From Pseudopyrenochaeta lycopersici (Eukaryota > Ascomycota > Dothideomycetes > Pleosporales > Pseudopyrenochaetaceae): DNA of 64,000 nt. A program made the position numbers and the translations under genes. Location: NCBI GenBank assembly GCA_003313425.1, contig NHZP01000013.1, forward strand, positions 248,001-312,000, read 5' to 3'. The notes under the pieces are model-generated. The model ran no database searches, was not told the DNA's origin, and saw nothing but the letters and a program-made list of their open reading frames with translations. Position 1 is the first letter of the stretch. Each line of letters opens with the position of its first letter. This document shows, piece after piece, positions 56,902 through 64,000 of the stretch.

Positions 56902-57540
56902 TTATGATCGATGTGATGAAAGAGCATCCAGACGCAAGAGGCCAATTAGTTTGGCCAGGAGGTCTAGGCAGCGGCCAGTGACGTTATTGTACTGTGTGAG
57001 ATACTGCTGGTCCTCCACCTCCAATAGTTCCTCCATCACAGCCTTCCATTCCTGTATCTTCTCATTCAGATCCAGACATGCATCCATCAAAACTACTCTG
57101 ATGAGGAGCCGTCCCTCCAAACCTTCGATGGGCATTTCTCCGAGTTTCATCTCCCGGGCTACGGACTTGCACCCGGGATGGCGTGGAATTGCTGTTGGAG
57201 CTGGAGCATAATTCATCCCCTGAGACGACTCTTCCCTCGTCTGAGGGGATTTGGAGGAGCCCTTGGAGGAGCATGACGAGCTCATGTCATCTGGCAAGTT
57301 TTCGATAGCATTTAGATAGGCAGCCTCGTAGAAACAAATTTGTCGAAATGTGGTTTGGGACAAGGTGCTGGTGATATTTTTCGTAGCAATGCAAGTATCG
57401 CAGTCGATGATGGTCTGAAGTAGAGCGGAAAATTCTGAACCGATTTGCAGGATCTTGTCAACTGGAAGTAGGTCTCGACCTAGGTAGTCACCAATTCGTT
57501 GCAAGTTATTGAGAGGGCAATTGCAGCTGTTGGATGGCAT
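56902..57540 (-). CDS. AflR-type regulator C-terminal domain without zinc cluster
   Basis: Single exon, 212 aa, ATG at 57540. Near the start is CNCPLNNLQRIGDYL, then FSALLQTIIDCDTCIATK, a Ser-rich linker, and GRLLIRVVLMDACLDLNEKI near the middle, ending in a helical QYNNVTGRCLDLLAKL segment. The spacing of C-x-C and C-x2-C resembles the C-terminal domain of AflR/GliZ-type C6 regulators, like that of the gene at 58532-59923. No binuclear zinc cluster is present and I found none in frame upstream. It may be a truncated duplicate, or a partner or inhibitor of the full-length regulator. Assignment rests on pattern only. Confidence 0.55.
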   Translation of the reverse strand: MPSNSCNCPLNNLQRIGDYLGRDLLPVDKILQIGSEFSALLQTIIDCDTCIATKNITSTLSQTTFRQICFYEAAYLNAIENLPDDMSSSCSSKGSSKSPQTREESSQGMNYAPAPTAIPRHPGCKSVAREMKLGEMPIEGLEGRLLIRVVLMDACLDLNEKIQEWKAVMEELLEVEDQQYLTQYNNVTGRCLDLLAKLIGLLRLDALSSHRS

Positions 57541-58531
57541 GATCAGAAAAGAAGTGAGTTGTGAATAAGATCGCGTCTCGGCTGGGTCCCGAAGACCGTG
57601 GGTGAAGCTGTTTCCGCGAATCGTACTTTCATGCCACCATTACCATCCGCTAGCAGGGATATGGTAAATGCGTCGCCTCATCGGCTAAGTACCTAATTTT
57701 CTGGCCTTGAGCGCCGTAGTGAATTGTCACCATGCATATACGTTCCAAGGCGAGCATAGCTGCGCCCCTGCCAGCGGCTGTCAAAATGGTCTGAAGATTC
57801 GGGACCCATCCGAGTGGTGCTGATTCTGCCACTAACGTTGCGGATACCTGCAATCTAGTCTTGCGGGTTGGGCTTTTGTAGCGGATGCATGTGAATCGCT
57901 TCAGAGACACAACGTTTGTATACGAACCAATCTGATTAGAGTTGTGCTCGGCGACGCCGTTCTGGGCGCGCGGGATGTCAGCAGCCACTCAATGCGGGCG
58001 GTGGCTCAGGTTGCCGTTCGGGAATGCTGCATCGGGCCGTGCCGGAATTGAAGGCGCTACTCGTAGCTCTACCCGTGGTTGCGGACCGGGAGTATTGAAG
58101 GTTGGCGAGATCGAGATGTTCGCACCCTGCTTCAGGTGTTCCCTGAGTAGCGTTGTGCGACATCTGGCCAGTATGCGGAACACAGACTTTCGACCATACA
58201 AAGCCTTGCTCGCTCCAGGCTATTCTGCACAAGGTGGGGCTCGGCGGCCGACCAGTGAAGTTTCTCAAACTTGGCAGAGCAAGATAGGATGCATGTCGTC
58301 GAGGGAATTGCTGACTGCAGCAAAATATGTTGTGTCCAAAGTGCGTTGGAGCGCTGAATATGTGTGAAAGAATTTATCTTGCATGCTGTGAACTTTGGCT
58401 ACAGTCGTCATTACGGACCTCTTTGTCTTGCATGCCGAATTTGATGTCGCTATTCCGTGGCAGGATACAGAGTGAGAGGCCACAAGAGGCATCATTGGAG
58501 AACCACCCCAACTACTAGCCAGAGCCTGGAA
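57541..58531. other. Divergent region between two AflR-type genes
   Basis: About 1 kb separates the finger-less relative from the full regulator. It contains one cluster motif at 58241-58251. Several overlapping minus-strand frames in this interval have no family signal and are not called. Confidence 0.5.
58241..58251. promoter_or_regulatory. TCGGN3CCGA palindrome upstream of the C6 regulator
   Basis: The sequence is TCGGCGGCCGA. It is 281 bp upstream of the regulator start, so autoregulation is possible. Confidence 0.6.
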
Positions 58532-59923
58532 ATGCCTGAACAGGAAGTTCCTGGACGGAGATTGAAGTATCGCATGTCGTGCGACATTTGCCATGCCGCA
58601 AAAATCAAGTGCGGTTCTCAGAAGCCATCATGTCGCAGATGTTCAGTCAAGCAGCTGGACTGTGTGTACAGCGTCTCTCATCGTAAGGGCCGTCCACGGG
58701 AGAAGAGAAAGGGTCCAGAAGATGGCGATGCCAGTGGGTTTTCGTTGCCAGAACCAACGCAGGTACCAGATCTATGGACTCCACCGACCTCTAACTTTGA
58801 GGCGTCAGCAACGGCCAAGGCCAGTGAAGCTTCCAGCTCACAGCCTTCAGCTGACTCCGTGGATTTCTCTGCAACGTTTTCACCATTCGATCTGGATGAT
58901 GGCCTTGGATTTTGCACAACGCTAGGTTCCCTGGACCAGTCAGCTATGCAAGAAGATACGGAGCCAAATCCAGCAGGCTCCACGGATCAACTCGATCACA
59001 GAGATCTCCTTTCGCCTGAAATGTTAGGATCAAGCGACCAAGATTTATTTGGCTTCATTGATACGCAGTCACTCTTGGAGCAAGATGGCTCTAGAGATGG
59101 CTCTGCGTGCCTACCGTCGGAGGAATTCTCTCAAACCGGCTTTACCTCTATAATGGGCAATGTACCGTTGTTAAACCATACGCTTGGCAGTGACCTCGAG
59201 TTCCTGCGCAGTAGTCAGTTCGACGCATCGCAAGAACAGCGAAGAGACCAGGGTCGGGTCAGCGGTCATCTTGCGTACCCCAATCCAGGCAATGACCTTT
59301 CCTTCCTGTACGAAGACGGTGCGCGAAGAGACCCAGGCCGGGCAAATTGTGAATGCTTTCCAGCATTGTTGCGCCGGATCCGGGGCTTGAAATCAAAGCA
59401 GAAGAGTCGCGGTTCAATCCCTATCGGCAGCGTCTTGGTGATGGAACGTGAGACGAACGAGTCTCTCTCCAGACTGCACAGGTGCAAGAGCTGCGGTCAA
59501 GACAGTATCGCGTACTTATTCGCCATGGTCAGCGTCCGCATTGTGTTGGATTTGATGCAGAAGACAGTCCACGATGAGTTCATGATGGGTAATCGAAGGA
59601 GCAGCCAGTCGAGTGCAACAGTTCGGTCGCGCCTGCTCGGCGAGCAGTCTGCGGATCAGTCGTGGACTCGAAGCCATCGCGACGGGAGTGGTCTCTACAT
59701 TGGCAATTTCAAAGTCCCCGCGCGGGCTAAACGGCGTTATTTGCGGGAGATGTTGCAAGGGCGATTTTCCAAATTTCTAGTCCTTGTTGAGGAGCGGGAA
59801 AAGTTAGTCAATAGCGCTAGCCAGGACTGTTTTGCGCAAGGGGCGTCGGCATTGATGGGCAATATTGCTCGAGATTTAAAGACGATCTTAGGGTGGGTGG
59901 AGCTGTGGAGTTCGAAGGACTAG
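58532..59923 (+). CDS. AflR/GliZ-type Zn2Cys6 pathway regulator
   Basis: Single exon, 463 aa from the ATG at 58532. The zinc cluster is CDICHAAKIKC plus CRRCSVKQLDC, followed directly by HRKGRPRE, the basic linker characteristic of AflR-group proteins. A Ser/Pro/acidic middle follows. The C-terminal AflR-type domain contains CECFPALLRRI, HRCKSCGQDS and VLDLMQKTVHDEF, with the last helices ending in ILGWVELW. This is the only complete regulator in the ETP part. By analogy with SirZ and GliZ it should bind TCGGN3CCGA, of which eight exact copies lie in this cluster, one in its own upstream region. Confidence 0.85.
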   Translation: MPEQEVPGRRLKYRMSCDICHAAKIKCGSQKPSCRRCSVKQLDCVYSVSHRKGRPREKRKGPEDGDASGFSLPEPTQVPDLWTPPTSNFEASATAKASEASSSQPSADSVDFSATFSPFDLDDGLGFCTTLGSLDQSAMQEDTEPNPAGSTDQLDHRDLLSPEMLGSSDQDLFGFIDTQSLLEQDGSRDGSACLPSEEFSQTGFTSIMGNVPLLNHTLGSDLEFLRSSQFDASQEQRRDQGRVSGHLAYPNPGNDLSFLYEDGARRDPGRANCECFPALLRRIRGLKSKQKSRGSIPIGSVLVMERETNESLSRLHRCKSCGQDSIAYLFAMVSVRIVLDLMQKTVHDEFMMGNRRSSQSSATVRSRLLGEQSADQSWTRSHRDGSGLYIGNFKVPARAKRRYLREMLQGRFSKFLVLVEEREKLVNSASQDCFAQGASALMGNIARDLKTILGWVELWSSKD

Positions 59924-60522
59924 GTAAGGGGGTTTCTTGAGTCTTTACCCTTTGTTGGCACTCAATAGCGTCATTGACGCGAAAATGACACAATCAATCT
60001 TAGCATCACTCTTACTGATAATGATACGTGTATTAATAATAACTATCATATAAACCTTGAGAATAAATAGATTCCTGCCTCGTTATATTACCTGGAGAGA
60101 CAATTTTTGATGCCACCACCCGAATAGCTGGCTTTTACTCAGAGCCCATTCCCGCCCTACTCGACTACTTGTGAAGAACGTGATCTGCACTGCGCTTTAC
60201 TTTGAATTTCTCTAGGATGTTTCACAGGCATGGGATGGTGCTAGACACATCACAAAGGCCATGACTAGCGTCTGGTACCGATAACGATAGACAGCGCCGG
60301 AAGCCGAGTAAGAAGGCAGCATTTGTGCTTGAAGCTATTTGGATCGGTCACCGACTAATCAAGTATGTGCGTAAGCATGAAGATCCAGCTTTAAATACCA
60401 AAAATGAAGCAGAAAAGAATTGATCCCACGGGATAAATCAATTCTTGTAGAGCTTCTAGAATTCTCAATTGTCACTTCCCTGTTCATCCAAAGCCTGTGA
60501 AATCTGGACACTTTGCTTTAAC
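59924..60522. other. Promoter of the second P450 gene
   Basis: These 599 bp hold the 3' region of the regulator and the P450 promoter with one cluster motif (60344-60354). No gene seen. Confidence 0.55.
60344..60354. promoter_or_regulatory. TCGGN3CCGA palindrome upstream of the second P450
   Basis: The sequence is TCGGTCACCGA, 169 bp upstream of the ATG at 60523. Confidence 0.7.
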
Positions 60523-62382
60523 ATGCTGCAACCCGTCACCGGCGGCGGGATATGGATTTGGGGGGCGTTCCTCGCCCAGCCACTCGCCAACAGCGCGCTC
60601 ATCGGAGTGGCTATGATCTGCATGATATTCTTCGTCGACTATCTGAACAACCAGCAGAAGAAACGGCATCTAGGCGGGATTCCCATTGTGGGGGACGCAC
60701 CGCATCTGTGGCGGCGGCTGCGCACGAAACCGATAAATTATCGGGCACTCTTCCAGTCAGGCTACGACAAGGTATGCCAATGGCCAGATAGGGAAGGGAC
60801 ATGCTAAATGAAGGGGAATAGTTTAGCAAGCAGTCCAAGCCGTATGCAGTGTGGCAACAAAACGATGATTTTGTGATTGTCGTGCCCCCGGGGACGGAAG
60901 AGGAGATTAAGAATGTGGGACCTGACAAGTTGAGTTTCTTGCATGCAGTCAATGATGTAGGTATATGCGCCAAGACATGCATGGTTGGTGTGGTTGACGA
61001 ATCAGAGTTATCATTTTTGGTTACACACGAAGATTCTGGGCCGGAGCCACATTGACGCCGTGAGACTATTGGTGAACAAGCATATGAGTTTGTTACCGCA
61101 AGTCCCAAGAAACGCGTGCGATATGCTAATTGATCAGAGGAACTTCACCAGGCGGTTGTCAAGCAAAGCGATGAAACGATTCCGAATTATTTTGATCGGT
61201 TTGCCAAAGGTCGATTAAGCATGTCTAAATTCATGGAAAGACAACTAACTTGTCCTATAGATGAAGAAGCATTCCCAGCTTTTCTGGGCATTTGGCACTT
61301 GACACATGTCGTGGCAGCTGCGTTCCTCGTTGGGCCAGAGTTCGCCAAGAATCGGGCATACACTGATGCAATTGAATACTACTGTCTCCAGGCACCAGCA
61401 TTCGCGCATATGTACTTTTGGCTTCCCGCCCCTATCCGAAAGATATACTGGTATCTGTCACCTCATGGATCGAAGATACGGTCAAGTCTCAAAACGCTGA
61501 AGCGCGAGGTGGGCCCAGAAATTCGGAGAGTTGTTGCTGCATGGAGAGATGGGGACAAGATGGCGACTGAGCCTACTCTTCTTCGAGCAATTCTTGACGT
61601 CAAGGCCGAAACTGAACAGATCAAGCGGGATGCAAGGTCCATAGATCAAGGCGAAGAGGAGCGGCAGATGGATATCTTTGAAGATGAGATCATTTTCACC
61701 GGATTCGACAGCGCAGGCCCGGTGGTCTGTCTTGTTGTACAGCTGCTATTTGAGACAATACGTCACAAGCATATTGTTGAGCCGCTGCGCAAGGAGATAG
61801 CTGCTGCACTTGCCGCGAACGGGGGAGAGTGGAATGATCAGGCCATGAGCTCGCTACCCCGGCTCGATAGCTTTACGCGGGAGGTTTTACGGGTGGACGG
61901 CCCCACGTTGTGTAAGTGGACTGCTGCCAGAGTATCACATGAGATTTTTGTTGGCTAACGAGGACCTAGTCAGTATGACACGTTCTGTTCGGCAGCCAAT
62001 GCAGCTGAAGACTGCAGGCGGGCTGCGCTTGCGTCCAGGCAGCATAATCACAAGCCCAGCATGGATGATTCACAACGACGAAGATTACTACGACAATGCA
62101 AGTGAATTCAACCCGTGGAGGTTTTACAACGAGAAGAGCAACACGGTGACGACGAGGTCGACCACAACAAGCAACAAGTTTCTTGTTTATGGTTACGGCT
62201 CGGGGATCTGTCCTGGGCGCCACATTGGCATCCGATGGTCACAGATTCTGTTTGCGAAGCTGCTGATGAGATACGATGCAGAGTTTGAGGATGTTCTCAA
62301 GGGAAAGCCCGACAATATTGTCATGCCTGGCCAGCTGCTACCGCCGTACCAGGCGAAGATTGTGTTCAGGCGCCGAGAATAA
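60523..62382 (+). CDS. Second cytochrome P450 of the ETP cluster
   Basis: Six exons (60523-60771, 60822-60956, 61033-61101, 61140-61209, 61261-61911, 61970-62382) keep phase and give 528 aa. An N-terminal membrane anchor (SALIGVAMICMIFFV) is followed by GGIPIVGDAPHLW. The I-helix region is EIIFTGFDSAGPV, the ExxR is EVLR, and the heme loop is YGYGSGICPGR with the ligand Cys at about 472. The usual Phe of the heme loop is Tyr, and the usual Arg/His pair before Cys is Ser-Gly. The third intron (61102-61139) would be only 38 bp, so this spot may instead hide a sequencing or real frameshift. The family resembles fungal monooxygenases that hydroxylate or couple ETP intermediates. The exact step is unknown. 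Confidence 0.8.
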
Positions 62383-62788
62383 AGTGGGACGTGCAGGGTT
62401 GCCGACGAGGGGAATAATAGCAGATGTCTGTTGAGGCGCCATGTAGTGTAAAATCGGGGGCATGAACGCACAAGCTGTCGGTGACCGACTTTTGCTGTCT
62501 CCCTCATTGCATGGAAGAAAACTGCTAGATATATAATGCAATGCACAAGCAGGGGGGTAGTGTGGCTGCTGTCTGGTGTGTGGTGGCGTCCCGGACACTT
62601 ATCGGACACTTTTGTCGGGAACTTGTAGTAGAGGGCAAGTGATACAGGGTGCCAGCAAGACACAAACAAATCTCGAATTACCCTCACGCTGCATCTTTCT
62701 ACCAACTCACTCGCTGCACCCAGTCTTTCAATTGCTCGCTCTTTGCACACTTCAACTCGCGTGCGTCTGACCTTAAAGAGCCTGCGAA
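62383..62788. other. Promoter of the ABC transporter gene
   Basis: These 406 bp hold the P450 3' end and the transporter promoter, with one cluster motif at 62478-62488. No gene seen. Confidence 0.55.
62478..62488. promoter_or_regulatory. TCGGN3CCGA palindrome upstream of the ABC transporter
   Basis: The sequence is TCGGTGACCGA. It lies 301 bp upstream of the transporter ATG, further away than at the other genes. Confidence 0.65.
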
Positions 62789-64000
62789 ATGGGCAAGAAG
62801 AGCAAAAATCGCAAAAAGGCCGAAGAGGGCAACCAGGACCAAGATGAAGTGCCCAAGGCAGGCCTCAAAACATTGCTGGTGTGTATATGTTTAATGTAGG
62901 ATACTCAACTTACTCACCTCATGGCAGCGCGTCCTCGCCTTCAGCACACCCATCGACCACCTAATCCAGACAATATGTGTAGTCGCCGCATTAGCGACGG
63001 GAGCGGGTACGTAGTGGCGCCAGGCCGCCCCACGACTAAGACTAGCTGCTTATCACCCCCAGCCATGCCGCTCATGGCCCTGATCCTGGGCCGCCTAACC
63101 GCCAACATCACCGACTTCGGGAGCGGCGGTAGCACCGAGTCTGCGAGCAACTTTATGAGCCAGATCTCGACCAATGCGTGCGTCTCCATGATTGCTCTGG
63201 CTACCACTGGACCATGCGCTGACTATACCATCCAGGCTCTGGTTTGTGTACCTGTTCATTGGCAAGTTTACGGTACGTCGCGCTACCACTAATCCAGCAG
63301 ACGACCACCAACTAACCCTGCAATAGCTCGTCTACATCTGGGGACTAGGCTTCACATTTGCAGCAAACCGCACCGTCCAGGCGCTGCGACTGACGGTACG
63401 AATCTCCCGTATTGCATCGCATCGCATATCCAGGGGGTTGACTGACATGCAACTAGTGCCTCCGCCGAGTCCTGCACCGAAGTGTGGCGTACCACGATGC
63501 TCGGACGCCCGGCAGCCTCTCCAACACCATTACGGCACAATGCAACTCGATCCAAGCCGCCCTTGCAGATCGTGCCGGGGTCATCATACAAGCTTTGTCC
63601 ATGCTTGTGTCCGCCTTTGCCGTCGCTTTTTCGCAATCTTGGCAGCTGACCCTGGTTATGCTCGGCGTAGTGCTTATCACTATGGGCCTCATGGGCTTCA
63701 TAGTCGGCAATGACCAGAAACTGGAAGGTGTTCTGCTCAAACACTACGAGGACTGCAGTCTTGTAGCTGAAGATGCGCTTGGGAGTATCAAGACAGTCGT
63801 TGCCTTCGGCGCAGTAAACAAGTTCCTGGCCAGATACAAAGTCATTTTGGCGCACGCAGAAAAGGTCGGCAAGAAAAAGGGCCCTTTCGTCGGCATGATG
63901 TTTGCCGCTCAGTACTTTTTCATGTTTATTGCTTGGGCCATTGGCTTTTGGTTTGGTGCCTATCTCTACATCAGCGGTCGCATCTCAGATCCAGGGATAA
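62789..64000 (+). CDS. ABC exporter, ABCB/MDR type, 5' part (runs off the right edge)
   Basis: The gene starts at the ATG at 62789 with a Lys-rich cytoplasmic tail and continues past the window. At least five exons are visible, with short introns. Spliced text matches the first transmembrane domain of MDR-type full transporters: FSTPIDHLIQ, GAAMPLMALILGRLT, then FVYLFIGKF after a splice, YIWGLGFTFAANR, TPGSLSNTIT, and a helix pair with VIIQALSMLVSAFAVAF and LVMLGVVLITMGLMGFIVG. The intracellular loop SLVAEDALGSIKTVVAFGA is diagnostic. Nucleotide-binding domains are outside the window. Sirodesmin and verticillin clusters use an ABC pump of this type, whereas gliotoxin uses an MFS pump. It likely exports the cluster product. 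Confidence 0.88.

Noticed and set aside
58265..58594. Minus-strand frame overlapping the start of the C6 regulator
   Set aside because: It overlaps the well-supported regulator start and motif region, and has no recognisable domain.
59410..59426. GGTTCAATCCC, a tRNA T-loop-like word
   Set aside because: It lies in the regulator coding sequence with no acceptor stem or anticodon arm around it.
1..64000. CRISPR arrays, prophage, bacterial operons, rRNA or polyketide synthase genes
   Set aside because: None was seen; the window is fungal with spliced genes, and no ketosynthase motif or regularly spaced short repeats occur.

Overview
The window is nuclear DNA of a filamentous ascomycete (Pezizomycotina). 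The evidence is short GT-AG introns (mostly 48-75 bp), several Zn2Cys6 regulators, HET-domain proteins, highly regular ankyrin repeats, a GPI-type surface protein and fungal secondary-metabolism enzymes. I could not place it to species. All multi-exon models below were spliced by eye and checked for reading phase.

Left part (1-22.6 kb) looks like an accessory or recognition region. It holds the 5' part of a Zn2Cys6 regulator, an alpha/beta-hydrolase-like protein, a small secreted cysteine-rich protein, a HET-domain protein, a very large fusion of an HSP90/GHKL-type ATPase with a C-terminal HET domain (10109-17080), a GPI-type surface protein and a fungal multi-pass membrane protein.

Middle part (23.9-34.5 kb) is a compact metabolic group: an anion:cation-type MFS transporter, divergent from a fusion of an AtuA-type domain with a family III CoA-transferase, then a Zn2Cys6 regulator and a cyclase/kynurenine-formamidase-type hydrolase. 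The set reads best as an uptake and catabolic pathway for a carboxylic acid or terpenoid acid.

Right part (34.9 kb to the edge) is an epipolythiodioxopiperazine (ETP, gliotoxin/sirodesmin/verticillin-type) cluster. It has a bimodular NRPS (A-T-C-A-T-C), two P450s, a PLP C-S lyase (GliI type), a small-molecule methyltransferase, a gamma-glutamyl cyclotransferase (GliK type), a membrane dipeptidase (GliJ type), a glutathione S-transferase (GliG type), an AflR/GliZ-type C6 regulator plus a finger-less relative, and the start of an ABC exporter. By family knowledge the NRPS makes a diketopiperazine, a P450 oxidises it, GliG adds glutathione, GliK and GliJ trim the adducts, GliI cleaves the C-S bonds, the methyltransferase and second P450 tailor the product, and the ABC pump exports it. 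No dithiol oxidase (GliT type) is in the window.

A palindrome TCGGN3CCGA, the consensus I recall for SirZ/GliZ, sits in nearly every promoter of this cluster (41558, 41580, 52764, 55355, 56502, 58241, 60344, 62478, plus two one-mismatch sites near 45.75 kb). By eye I found none left of 41.5 kb. The cluster is interrupted at 46.9-52 kb by two genes that lack the motif and look unrelated to ETP synthesis: a fungal tail-membrane protein, and a protease-like plus ankyrin gene split by one in-frame TAG.
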